Shown here: positions 51,991-60,970 of the stretch, in pieces
Layout of the letters: every line of letters begins with the position of its first letter
Numbering within the stretch: position 1 is the first letter of the stretch
From: Candidatus Thorarchaeota archaeon
Lineage (GTDB): Archaea > Asgardarchaeota > Thorarchaeia > Thorarchaeales > Thorarchaeaceae
NCBI GenBank assembly: GCA_020348985.1
Contig: CP070761.1
Coordinates: 1,048,921-1,112,920, forward strand
Reading direction: 5' to 3'
Length of the DNA stretch: 64,000 bases
Made by a program: the position numbers and the translations under genes
Notes under the pieces: model-generated
What the model saw: the letters and a program-made list of their open reading frames with translations, nothing else
Told to the model about the DNA's origin: nothing
Databases searched by the model: none

Positions 51991-53433
51991 ATGGCATTCG
52001 GCTCTTCAGAGAAACTGTCTCGGAAGAACATGTGGGGTTATGCATTTGGAGCAATCCCTACCGGACTTCTGGGCTTCGTTTTCACCTTCAAGTACATCGA
52101 GTTCTTCTTTGACGATCTGGCCTTGCTGCCAGCATACTTCGTCGTTGGACAGATCATTTACATGACAGTGAACTCCCTTAATGACCCGCTATCGGGACAG
52201 CTTTCAGACCGCACTGACCGAGAGCGATGGGGAAGCAGGCGATTAATCTACATCAAATACGGTGGCCCAGTGTGGGCGCTCACCTTCATGCTAGTCTGGA
52301 TTCCTTGGAGCCTCACTGACCAACTTGTCATCTTCATCCACTATGTGATAACGATTTGCGCATTTGACACAATGTACACACTAGTGATTCTTCTCTGGTT
52401 GGCATTGCTTCCTGAAATGACGATGGACATTGATGAACGAAACAAGGCCCAGTTCTTCGCGACCGTCTTGGGTACAGTTGTGGTCCTGCCGGCGTTTCTC
52501 ATTATCGCAAATATCAGTCCCAATTCCGACGAGTTTCGGATGATCATGTTGGTCTTTGCAGTAATATCGACATTCTTCCTCTTTCTGACCGCCAGCATGT
52601 GTGAAGAGCGACCTGAGTTTCAGAGCGATGAAGTATACTCACTGAAAGAATCAATTCTGGCCACGTTCAGGTCCAATTCATTTCTTGTCTACGCAGGCTT
52701 CTACTTCGCCCAGAATCTGCTCGGTAGCCTAGGGCTCAGCTATTTCTTCATCTACATAATGTTGCTAGAAGTGATATCTCCTGGGTTGAACATCATTCTC
52801 CTGTTCTTCATAATCTACTTCATTGTAGGATATGGAGGGAACATCATAGCAATGCGGCTACGGCCAAGATGGGGCATGAGGGGAGTCATCTTGAAGTTTG
52901 GAGTAGTCCGGGTAATAGCGTCTCTTGCACTGTTCTTCATAATCTTGGTACCTTCATTGGAATGGGTGATCTGGTACGGACTCATTCTGACAACTTTGGC
53001 TTCAGGGTATGGCATCTTCCACATACCAATGCAATACTTGGCAATAGACGAGGATGAGGTCTTACATGGTTCTAGAAGAGAAGGAATGTTCATCGGAGTT
53101 ATGGCGTTGTTGACGCGGCCGGGAACAAGCCTAGGACCCATAATAGCCACCTTCGTTCTAGCTACATTGGGATATATCCAGGGCGGTGGTGTAGAAGCAC
53201 AACCGGCTTCGGCTTTCCTTGGAATCAAGATTCTGTGGCTTCTCGTCCCAGCACTAGTTGCCGCGTTAAGTCTCGTCTTCATATACTACTATCCACTTCA
53301 TGGTGAGCGTTTAGCAGAGATGCAAGAAAAGCTAAAAGAACTTCACAAGAAGAAGAGGACTGCCTTTCTGTCTGCAAAGGAAATCGCAACCGAGCTTGCA
53401 GAGAATACGGATGGGCCTCAAATGGAGGATTAG
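51991..53433 (+). CDS. GPH-type sugar transporter (MelB-like MFS)
   Basis: A 480-residue protein with about twelve membrane helices and LNDPLSGQLSDRTDRERWG near residue 60, the cation-sugar symporter signature of the GPH family. The C-terminus is a charged coil (MQEKLKELHKKKRT). ATG 51991 is preferred to TTG 51982. Substrates of the family include melibiose, lactose, glucuronides and pentosides, and a GH94-like enzyme nearby fits sugar transport. Its end overlaps the convergent UroD gene by four bases. Confidence 0.85.
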   Translation: MAFGSSEKLSRKNMWGYAFGAIPTGLLGFVFTFKYIEFFFDDLALLPAYFVVGQIIYMTVNSLNDPLSGQLSDRTDRERWGSRRLIYIKYGGPVWALTFMLVWIPWSLTDQLVIFIHYVITICAFDTMYTLVILLWLALLPEMTMDIDERNKAQFFATVLGTVVVLPAFLIIANISPNSDEFRMIMLVFAVISTFFLFLTASMCEERPEFQSDEVYSLKESILATFRSNSFLVYAGFYFAQNLLGSLGLSYFFIYIMLLEVISPGLNIILLFFIIYFIVGYGGNIIAMRLRPRWGMRGVILKFGVVRVIASLALFFIILVPSLEWVIWYGLILTTLASGYGIFHIPMQYLAIDEDEVLHGSRREGMFIGVMALLTRPGTSLGPIIATFVLATLGYIQGGGVEAQPASAFLGIKILWLLVPALVAALSLVFIYYYPLHGERLAEMQEKLKELHKKKRTAFLSAKEIATELAENTDGPQMED

Positions 53434-54596
53434 TTGGGAACGTCTATGGGATAGTTGCCATACTTTTCACGGATTCTCATGACAGCCTCCCATCTGTCGA
53501 TGGCAATTGTAGGAATGATGCTGTGACCGCTACTGAAAATGTATCCTCCACCTGGTGCAAGTTCTCGGATTAGCTTCTTACTATATGTTTCAATCTCTTG
53601 GATTGTGCCTGTGGCCAGCATAACTGGACTGATGTTACCAACGAAAGTGATTTTGTCACCATACTTCTCATGGAGCTTGAAGATGTCATATTCAGGGTTG
53701 GCTGTCGTGGGCTCGATGGGGTTCAATGCATCGATTCCACAGTTCACTATATCCTCAAAGATTAGTGATAGATCCCCATCAGAGTGAAGAAGAATCTTGG
53801 AGCCATGTTTGTGTGCCTCATCACAGATACGTTTTAGCCAAGGAAAGATGTAGGTGTGATAGTTTCGAGGACTCATGAATAGTCCATTCTTGAAGCCATA
53901 GTCATCCCAGATTAGAATAAGCTCGGCACCGTTCTCCCCAAGGATCTTCACCAATTCAAGTGCAAGATTCCCTTTGTCATCAAAGACTTTCTTTGCTTGC
54001 TTGGGTTTTGCTAAGATGCGTGAGAATACTTCGATTCCAAAAGGTTCCCAAGCTGGCTCGAACATCCCGCCAATGGCAGGCACGGATAAGATTTCGTTGT
54101 TCATCTGTTCTTGGACTTGCTTTCCAGCCAGAAAAGCGGCAAGTCGCCTCTTCTCATGAGGGCTTGGTTGCTTCCATTTCTCGTAATCTTCAAAGCTCTT
54201 GAAGTGGCCTCCACGATAACCCAGAATCACTGTGCCATCCTCGTAGGAGTCAACCTTCATGACCCTCCCGAACTCATCTATGTAACCACCTGGGATGCCC
54301 TTCCGGTACGTATGGGTCACATAGCTGAGCGCAATGTCAATCTTCACGCGCCTTAGGAGCTCATATCCATCTACTAGCACTTTGACCAGCCACTTCTGAC
54401 TCGAGAACGCCAAGTTTGCAAGCCGATCCCTGCCCGGTAGACGTTTGATAGAATCATATCCATCCTTAAGTCCAGTACCTGGTTCGACCCCATAATGCCT
54501 CATGATTGTGTTGTTTGTGAAAGCACTCTCAAAGGCAGGTACCCGGTCAGATTCTTCATGATTAAGTGCTTTCAGAACGCGTGTCGGAGCATCCAT
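53430..54596 (-). CDS. UroD-family methyltransferase-like protein (copy 1)
   Basis: A 388-residue protein starting RVLKALNHEESDRVPAFESA, of the uroporphyrinogen decarboxylase fold shared by MtaA/MtbA corrinoid methyltransferases. It lacks the RQAGR motif of heme-pathway HemE. The zinc site of MtaA-type enzymes (HxC and a distant Cys) is replaced by LLHSDGD and FSSGHSI, so the metal site, if any, differs. It lies five bases after the corrinoid protein gene on the same strand. It probably transfers a methyl group to or from that corrinoid. Confidence 0.82.
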   Translation of the reverse strand: MDAPTRVLKALNHEESDRVPAFESAFTNNTIMRHYGVEPGTGLKDGYDSIKRLPGRDRLANLAFSSQKWLVKVLVDGYELLRRVKIDIALSYVTHTYRKGIPGGYIDEFGRVMKVDSYEDGTVILGYRGGHFKSFEDYEKWKQPSPHEKRRLAAFLAGKQVQEQMNNEILSVPAIGGMFEPAWEPFGIEVFSRILAKPKQAKKVFDDKGNLALELVKILGENGAELILIWDDYGFKNGLFMSPRNYHTYIFPWLKRICDEAHKHGSKILLHSDGDLSLIFEDIVNCGIDALNPIEPTTANPEYDIFKLHEKYGDKITFVGNISPVMLATGTIQEIETYSKKLIRELAPGGGYIFSSGHSIIPTIAIDRWEAVMRIREKYGNYPIDVPN

Positions 54597-54601
54597 CGTG
54601 G

Positions 54602-55231
54602 CTATCCCTCCAGAAGTGCTCGGATTCTCCTGACTCCTTCGATTGCGTCTGCTCCGAAGTCATCCGCCCCCAGTTCCTTGGCCAGTTCCATGTTGAGTGG
54701 GGCTCCCCCTACGATTATCTTCACTCCGTCACGAAGTCCTGCTTCTTTGAGAGCTTGATCAACAACAGAAATCTCCCTCAACGTCATTGTTAGCAGGCAG
54801 CTCAGTGCAACTACCCTGGCACCGGCCTCTCGCACGGTCTCTACAATCTTTTCGGAGGGACAGTCCATTCCAAGGTCAATGATTTCCAGACCAGATGACA
54901 AGAGCATAGTGATGAGCAGATTCTTACCGATGTCATGATTGTCGCCCCTAACAGTAGCAACAACAATCCTATCCTTCACTTCCGACTCATCCGATTTCAG
55001 GTGGGGTTCAAGGACTGCAAGAGCATCCTTCACTGTCTCGCCCGCTAAGACCAGCTCAGCAAGGAAGTACTCAGATGACTCGTAACGACGTCCAACTTCG
55101 TCGAGACCGCTTGTCAATGCATTGAGAATCGCTCCGGGGGCAGCTCCTGCGTCAAGTTCTGCCTTCACTGCTTCACCTATGTTGTCAATATCGAGTTCAA
55201 TCATCTTTCTACTGATGTCTTCGAGAGTCAC
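54602..55231 (-). CDS. Corrinoid methyl carrier protein (MtbC/MttC-like)
   Basis: The N-terminal helical cap domain (about 1-85) is followed by a B12-binding domain with GDNHDIGKNL, the DxHxxG motif whose histidine binds cobalt, and SCLLT and GGAPLN, which complete the fold. I choose GTG 55231 because GGAGG lies just upstream and the N-terminus then fits the family; GTG 55267 and ATG 55252 are alternatives. It heads the two-gene minus-strand operon and is divergent from the GH94-like gene. It should shuttle methyl groups between the UroD-family proteins and an acceptor. Confidence 0.92.
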   Translation of the reverse strand: MTLEDISRKMIELDIDNIGEAVKAELDAGAAPGAILNALTSGLDEVGRRYESSEYFLAELVLAGETVKDALAVLEPHLKSDESEVKDRIVVATVRGDNHDIGKNLLITMLLSSGLEIIDLGMDCPSEKIVETVREAGARVVALSCLLTMTLREISVVDQALKEAGLRDGVKIIVGGAPLNMELAKELGADDFGADAIEGVRRIRALLEG

Positions 55232-55377
55232 CTTCTCTCCTCCTAGAACCATTTCCGCGGAGTTCACTCTGCTGGCAGGACAATTGGGAAACAGTGTAAT
55301 ATTACTTCCTTCACCTAGTCAACTCGAAGAAGATTAATCGCAGATTGTCTCTGGAATTGGGAAGGGAGAATGCACAG

Positions 55378-58116
55378 ATGCCTGAGAAACCGTTTGGTTC
55401 TGGATATTTCGGCGAATGGATAGGAGATGAGTTTGGACTGCCGGCCTACCGCTATACATGTGATCAGGTACGAGACTCGAAAGCGGCTACTCAGGTCAAC
55501 GAGGAATGGAGGCCAAGCACCGATCACCTTCACCAAGTTGGAAATGACAGGTTTGTGGCAGTCGCTTCGAACTACGGACATGTGCAGCTAAGACAGGACG
55601 AAGGTAGTCCGAAGTTTCTGAACGACTACGATCCTGCACGATCTCAGTTTGGAGGCGGCATTGGGTACTTAACAGATGGAGAAGTAGTGGTTAGCACCTT
55701 CTATAACGACCAAGTTGAATCATTCGACCGTGTTTTTGGAATCGGATACTTCAGAAAAACTGTCAAAGCACATGGACTCGTCGTTGATCAGATTGTCTTT
55801 GCCCCTTTTGGCGACGACCCACTTGTGATATCACAGGTCACGATTAAGAATGAACGGAGCCAAAGCGTGGACCTCAAATGGGTTGAGTATTGGGGATGTC
55901 AGCTCTATCAGTTTTCATTTAGATCCTTCATAATGTCGTTTGCCCAAGACAAGTCAACATCTGAGATCCGAAGAGAGTTTAGCCGTAGGTTTGATCACAA
56001 GTTTGAGCTTTTTGCCAACTGCAGGGGCCTCATAAACTCAAAACGTTTCAAGGGGCGAACTTTGTCTGATAGGGCAACCTGGAAAGGAGTGAATGCATAC
56101 CTTGCTACAAAAGGAAAGCATCTTACTGGAGGTCCTGTAAAACCACCAATCAAAGAAACTGTCTTGGAAGACGAGTCGCCTCCAACTACATTTCTTGTCT
56201 CGCTCGACGCTCCAGCTATAGGTGTGAGTACAAATGCTATCGAATTCTTCGGGGCCGGCGGGGTGGAGTCCCCTGATCGGATAAAGGAGACTCTGCCGCT
56301 CGAGATTACGAGTCACAAATCCGAAACCGGGATGTTTTTGCAGCGTGGAATGAGTCTAGGACCCGGAGAAGAAAAGACCATCTACTTCGCCTACGGGTAC
56401 TTGCCTGAGAGTTATGAGCTGGAATCACTAGTCACCAAGTACGAGCAAAATCTTGTCAACTTGCTGGCAGAATCGTGCAACAGATGGAAGAGGAGTAGAA
56501 TTCACCTTCTTATTGATGGTGAGGACTGGGTTGAGCGTGAACTAGCATGGCACAGCTATTACCTTAGAAGCAATCTCACGTTTGATGCATTCTTCAATGA
56601 ACACATATTGTCTCAGGGCCATTTGTATCAATATCTCATTGGAATCCAGGCGGCCGCCAGGGATCCACTCCAGCACGCCCTACCGTTTGTCTTCACGGAC
56701 CCTGACATAGTGAAGAACATTATTCGCTATACACTGAAGACAGTTAGTCCAGAGGGAGAAATCCCGTACGGAATTGTTGGTAGCGGTTTGTATATGCCCT
56801 CACCTTGGAAGCCTAGCGATCAGCAGCTATGGCTCTTCTGGTTAGTAAGTGAATATGTGCTTGCCAATCGAGATACTGACTTTCTTGATGAGATCCTTCC
56901 CACATATCCAATATACGGACGAAAAGCAGGTAAAGCGTCCGTTCGAGAACTACTCACACGTTGTTTTCGGTATTTTGTAGACAAGATAGGAACTGGCAAG
57001 CATGGACTCATGCGGCTAGCAAGGGGCGACTGGAATGACGTGGTTGTAATCGGACACGTAAAGGATGAGCAGCGAGACGAGGTCGCAGAGGTAGGAGAGA
57101 GCATCTTGAACTCCAGCATGGCTACCTATGTGCTAGATCACTATTCCCGACTCCTTGGATTCGTTGGTGATGACCTGCTGGCCAAGGAGTCCCTGGAGTT
57201 TGCTGATGGCCAACGTGATGCGGTAACCAAGCAGTGGACAGGAAACTGGTTTAGACGTGCTTGGCTTGGCAGCGAAATTGGCTGGGTAGGTACTGATATC
57301 ATGTGGCTGGAACCACAACCCTGGTCAATAATCGGCAATGCGGCGGATGATGAACAAAAAGGGACTCTATTGCAGGTCATTGGTGAAAAGGCTCAGCGTT
57401 TCTCAAAGCATGGCGCCACGATTCTCTCAACTCCTCTAGATCAGGTGCCAGGAGGTCCAGGGGTTGGTACAAACGCAGGAGTCTGGCCCTCAATAAATGG
57501 CACACTTGTCTGGGCATTGGCCCTAATGGATGGCTCTAAGGCATGGGAAGAGTGGAAGAGAAACACACTAGCATTTCATGCAGATAGCTATCCTGAAGTT
57601 TGGTACGGAATATGGAGTGGGCCTGATACATACAACTCGGAGTTCTCAGATTCTCCAGGTCAGACAATCCAGATTGGTGAGAGAACTGGAGTAAGAGACG
57701 CTGCAGAGGACAGCGGCCTGGAAGACGAAGGATTCCTAGGTGTGGGTTGGACCGATTTCCCTGTATTCAATATGCACCCACATGCGTGGCCCCTGTATAC
57801 GACAGCTAAGATGCTCGGAATCGAGTTCAACATCGAAGGCCTTGAAATCTCTCCGTCCCTGCCACACCAAAAATACGAATTCAATTCACCGCTCTTGGAT
57901 TTCGAGAAATCTGAAACAGGGTATAAGGGGAAATATGCGCCAATGGTCCGAGGAACTTGGAAAGTTGTCATCAACCTCGGAGAAGAAGAGACTGGACGGC
58001 TCTCCACAGCAGTTGTCAATGGGATGGAGCAGGAAATCATAAAGGAAGAAGACCGGGTGATCATCACCGGAACGAGTGCACCAGAAGAACCGCTCACATG
58101 GGAGCTAAAATACTGA
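55378..58116 (+). CDS. GH94-like glycoside phosphorylase
   Basis: A large (912-residue) cytosolic protein with the glycosyltransferase-36/GH94 plan: N-terminal beta-sandwich (FGSGYFGEWI, then QFGGGIGYLTDGEVVVSTF), an (alpha/alpha)6 barrel and a C-terminal jelly roll. RLARGDWNDVVV (about 548) matches GGDWNDGM, whose aspartate is the general acid of cellobiose and chitobiose phosphorylases. Family members split beta-glycosides with phosphate to a sugar-1-phosphate. ATG 55378 is preferred to TTG 55345 because GGGAG precedes it. Two UroD-family genes follow eight bases later. Confidence 0.8.
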   Translation: MPEKPFGSGYFGEWIGDEFGLPAYRYTCDQVRDSKAATQVNEEWRPSTDHLHQVGNDRFVAVASNYGHVQLRQDEGSPKFLNDYDPARSQFGGGIGYLTDGEVVVSTFYNDQVESFDRVFGIGYFRKTVKAHGLVVDQIVFAPFGDDPLVISQVTIKNERSQSVDLKWVEYWGCQLYQFSFRSFIMSFAQDKSTSEIRREFSRRFDHKFELFANCRGLINSKRFKGRTLSDRATWKGVNAYLATKGKHLTGGPVKPPIKETVLEDESPPTTFLVSLDAPAIGVSTNAIEFFGAGGVESPDRIKETLPLEITSHKSETGMFLQRGMSLGPGEEKTIYFAYGYLPESYELESLVTKYEQNLVNLLAESCNRWKRSRIHLLIDGEDWVERELAWHSYYLRSNLTFDAFFNEHILSQGHLYQYLIGIQAAARDPLQHALPFVFTDPDIVKNIIRYTLKTVSPEGEIPYGIVGSGLYMPSPWKPSDQQLWLFWLVSEYVLANRDTDFLDEILPTYPIYGRKAGKASVRELLTRCFRYFVDKIGTGKHGLMRLARGDWNDVVVIGHVKDEQRDEVAEVGESILNSSMATYVLDHYSRLLGFVGDDLLAKESLEFADGQRDAVTKQWTGNWFRRAWLGSEIGWVGTDIMWLEPQPWSIIGNAADDEQKGTLLQVIGEKAQRFSKHGATILSTPLDQVPGGPGVGTNAGVWPSINGTLVWALALMDGSKAWEEWKRNTLAFHADSYPEVWYGIWSGPDTYNSEFSDSPGQTIQIGERTGVRDAAEDSGLEDEGFLGVGWTDFPVFNMHPHAWPLYTTAKMLGIEFNIEGLEISPSLPHQKYEFNSPLLDFEKSETGYKGKYAPMVRGTWKVVINLGEEETGRLSTAVVNGMEQEIIKEEDRVIITGTSAPEEPLTWELKY

Positions 58117-58124
58117 ATCGCGGG

Positions 58125-59180
58125 ATGAAAATGGACTCTCGGGAGTTGACTCTCACAGCCATCGAAGGAATCCCCGATAGAGTTCCATTCAATCCGTTCA
58201 TAATGCATCTTGCCGCTGCTGTCGATGGAATTGACTACTCAAATGTATACTGCAAGAATGCCGCTGTTCTTGCCGAAGCTCAGATGAGATTCGCAGACAG
58301 CTTTGGGATTGACCACGTTCATGTGTCAACTGATGCCTATAGGGAGGCAAGTGCTTGGGGAGTTGAAGTGGATTTCTCCGGCCATACACCAGTGCCCAAG
58401 AAACATCTCACCATGGATGACTTTGACTCAGTAGAAGAGCCGGATCTGAATTCTGCTATTCGCATTCAGAATCGAATCGAAGCCGTTCGGTTGCTAAGTG
58501 GGAAAGTAGGATCCAAGCAATGTGTCGTCGGCTGGATCGAGGCCCCATTCGCCGAGATTTGCTGCCTTTTTGGCTTGATGGAGGTCCTGAAGATGGCACG
58601 ATACGAGGATTGGAATGAACGAGTGTCCAGTCTGATTTCTCGCATTATGTCAATTCAGAATGAGTTCGCTGAAATGCAGATTGAGGCAGGTGCCGATGTC
58701 ATTGGCGCTGGTGATTCCGCGGTCTCTCAGATTGGACCAAAGCGATTCGAAGAAGCGTGTCTCGAATCGACACAAGGATTGTTCTCTGAGATCAGAAAAC
58801 GGGTTCCAGTGCTATACCATGTGTGTGGGAACAGCTCGGCAATTGATAAGGATGGACGAGATATGCTCAAACTGGTAGCTGATTCGGGGTCTTCAATCTT
58901 GGACATTGATTATCAAGTCGATCTTCATGCGGCTAAGCAGAAAGTAGGGCAAAGCGTGTGCCTCCGAGGAAACACAAATACCGCTTTGCTAGGAGACCGT
59001 GCCTACTCGTCTGCAGAGGTCACTAGTAAAATCGTCGAATGTGTTGAGGCAGGAAAGCCAGGAGGAAGATACATGTATTCAGCTGGCTGCGAGTGGCCAT
59101 GGGAACCACTTGAGCTAGCAACAAATAACCTCAGGATTGCGAAGAAGCTGGTTGATAGAGAGGGGGTTTACTTGAGATGA
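58125..59180 (+). CDS. UroD-family corrinoid methyltransferase (copy 2)
   Basis: A 351-residue protein beginning DSRELTLTAIEGIPDRVPFN. It has the MtaA/MtbA-type zinc site: HVCGN (about 227) and SAGCEWPWEP near the end, so His-x-Cys and the third Cys are kept. Such enzymes move methyl groups between corrinoid proteins and a thiol or other acceptor. The frame opens far upstream at 57957, but that overlaps the GH94-like gene; ATG 58125 or 58131 is realistic. It overlaps the next gene's start. Confidence 0.85.
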   Translation: MKMDSRELTLTAIEGIPDRVPFNPFIMHLAAAVDGIDYSNVYCKNAAVLAEAQMRFADSFGIDHVHVSTDAYREASAWGVEVDFSGHTPVPKKHLTMDDFDSVEEPDLNSAIRIQNRIEAVRLLSGKVGSKQCVVGWIEAPFAEICCLFGLMEVLKMARYEDWNERVSSLISRIMSIQNEFAEMQIEAGADVIGAGDSAVSQIGPKRFEEACLESTQGLFSEIRKRVPVLYHVCGNSSAIDKDGRDMLKLVADSGSSILDIDYQVDLHAAKQKVGQSVCLRGNTNTALLGDRAYSSAEVTSKIVECVEAGKPGGRYMYSAGCEWPWEPLELATNNLRIAKKLVDREGVYLR

Positions 59181-60349
59181 ACTCAAGAGAACGTGTAATG
59201 GCAGCGCTAAATCATATACAACCAGACATGGTTCCACTTGACCTCGGTGGCAACCAATCGGGAATTCACATCATTGCCTACAAGCGTCTTTTGGAGTTTC
59301 TTGAAATAGAAGAAACTGAAGTCTGTTACCTCGACTTCATTCAACAGGCAGCGATGCCGTGTGAGGAGCTGTTAGAGCGTTTTGACATAGATGTCAGGTG
59401 GTTGCGTCCGTCGTCCTCGATAATGCCGGAAAGCTTCGTACCGGATGTGGAGGGTGAACACCAAGGAATCTGGGACCAGTTTGGTGTGTTTTGGGGAAAC
59501 AGTGCGGAAAAGGATCTTGAGGATGTTCTCTACTATGACCCGGTCATTCACCCCCTTGAAGATATGAAAACTGAGCAAGAGATAAGAAATTATGAATGGC
59601 CCAATGGAACCGACAAGACTCCAATGAAGGGATTGAGGAAACAGGCAGAATTTCTTCGAGAGAAGACTGACTATGCTATTGCCACGCCCCCACTCGGATG
59701 CATCTACGAGTACACAACATTTCTTTTCGGGTTCAGTACTGCGTTGAAACACTTGGTGAGGAATCCGAAGCTCATCGTCGCAACTATGGAAGAGCTTGAG
59801 AAGTACTGGACAGATTATGCGACGACCTTCTTGGCAGAGATCAAGTTTGGAGACGAGTACTATGTTGATATCGTATCAAACAATGGAGACCTATCAGAAC
59901 AGTCAGGCCCCATAATGAGCCCGAAGAGAATCTACGAACCGATAATCAAACCCATTGAACGCAAGTTTTCTGAGACACTTCACGGAATCGCTGATGTGAA
60001 GATCAACTATCATAGCTGTGGTTCGGTCCCCCACTTCATCCCCCACTTCTCTGAGATAGGATATGATGCTCTCAACCCGATTCAAGTTGGTGCCAACGAC
60101 ATGGAGCCCTGCAGCCTCAAGAAACGGTTCGGCAAGATGATTGCGTTCTGGGGAGGTTTGTGTGACACTCAGAGTACACTGCCGTTTGGGACTCCAGAAG
60201 AAGTGAGAGAAGAGGTGAGACGTAACATGGCGTGCTTCAAACCAGGGGGAGGGTATATCGCTTCAAACATCCACAACATCACGGCCGAGGTGCCACCCGA
60301 AAACATCGTTGCTATGTTTGATGCGGCTCGAGATAGCAGGCACTACTAG
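59177..60349 (+). CDS. UroD-family methyltransferase-like protein (copy 3)
   Basis: A 390-residue protein starting SRERVMAALNHIQPDMVPLD. HSCGSVPHF (about 280) keeps the His-x-Cys pair, but the third cysteine is missing: the segment reads ASNIHNITAEVPPENIV. The zinc site may therefore be incomplete or use another residue. Its ATG overlaps the stop of copy 2 (ATGA). It resembles copy 1 in overall form (PGGGYI segment, DALNPI segment) more than copy 2. Confidence 0.85.
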   Translation: MNSRERVMAALNHIQPDMVPLDLGGNQSGIHIIAYKRLLEFLEIEETEVCYLDFIQQAAMPCEELLERFDIDVRWLRPSSSIMPESFVPDVEGEHQGIWDQFGVFWGNSAEKDLEDVLYYDPVIHPLEDMKTEQEIRNYEWPNGTDKTPMKGLRKQAEFLREKTDYAIATPPLGCIYEYTTFLFGFSTALKHLVRNPKLIVATMEELEKYWTDYATTFLAEIKFGDEYYVDIVSNNGDLSEQSGPIMSPKRIYEPIIKPIERKFSETLHGIADVKINYHSCGSVPHFIPHFSEIGYDALNPIQVGANDMEPCSLKKRFGKMIAFWGGLCDTQSTLPFGTPEEVREEVRRNMACFKPGGGYIASNIHNITAEVPPENIVAMFDAARDSRHY

Positions 60350-60368
60350 ATAGAGAATATAACATCCT

Positions 60369-60902
60369 TCATTGCTTGTTGAGCTTCAGTTTGAAGACCT
60401 TCTCGAATTTATCCAGCTTCGGCTTGATAACGTATCTGCAGTATGCTTGGTCTGGATTCTGCCTGAAGTAGTTCTGATGATAGTCTTCGGCTCGGTAGAA
60501 GACTGTGTACGGAGCAATTTCCGTTACGACCGGATTGCTCCAGACTCCGCTTTCATCAGCTCTGGCCTTGGCCGCTTCAGCCGCTTTCTTCTGCTCATCG
60601 CTGTGATAGAAAATGATTGAGCGGTACTGTGTGCCCACGTCATTTCCTTGACGATTGAGTGTAGTTGGATCGTGGGTTTCGAAGAAGACTTCCAAGAGGA
60701 CTTCATAGGAGATTTGCTCTGGATTAAATGAAATCTGACAGACCTCAGCATGACCCGTGTTTCCTGTGGTTACTTGTCCATATGTAGGATTCTCAGCGGT
60801 GCCACCAGCATATCCTGATACAACAGAGGTGACTCCTTTGAGCTGCTGAAAGACGGCCTCAACACACCAGAAACAGCCGCCTCCGAATGTTGCTATTTCC
60901 AT
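60369..60902 (-). CDS. msrA: Peptide methionine sulfoxide reductase A
   Basis: Starts MEIATFGGGCFWCVEAVFQ, the MsrA signature with the catalytic cysteine (GCFWC), and carries GYAGGTAENPTYGQV, GHAEVCQISFNP and RAEDYHQNYF. It reduces Met-S-sulfoxide in proteins and free methionine. ATG 60902 is chosen over a TTG at 60932 because it matches the family N-terminus. An additional Cys (YCRYVIKPK) could serve as a resolving residue. It is convergent with the UroD operon. Confidence 0.95.
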   Translation of the reverse strand: MEIATFGGGCFWCVEAVFQQLKGVTSVVSGYAGGTAENPTYGQVTTGNTGHAEVCQISFNPEQISYEVLLEVFFETHDPTTLNRQGNDVGTQYRSIIFYHSDEQKKAAEAAKARADESGVWSNPVVTEIAPYTVFYRAEDYHQNYFRQNPDQAYCRYVIKPKLDKFEKVFKLKLNKQ

Positions 60903-60970
60903 GATTTGAGAATCAACATTTCTAGTAATCAATAGTTAGGTAGTAGGAGCTTTTCCACGTGTGGCCTTTG

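Noticed and set aside
57957..58124. N-terminal extension of UroD copy 2
   Set aside because: It lies inside the GH94-like gene in another frame and has an arginine- and histidine-rich composition with no family match.
53430..60349. HemE (uroporphyrinogen decarboxylase) for heme synthesis
   Set aside because: None of the three copies has the RQAGR motif, and they sit with a corrinoid protein, so methyl transfer is the better reading.
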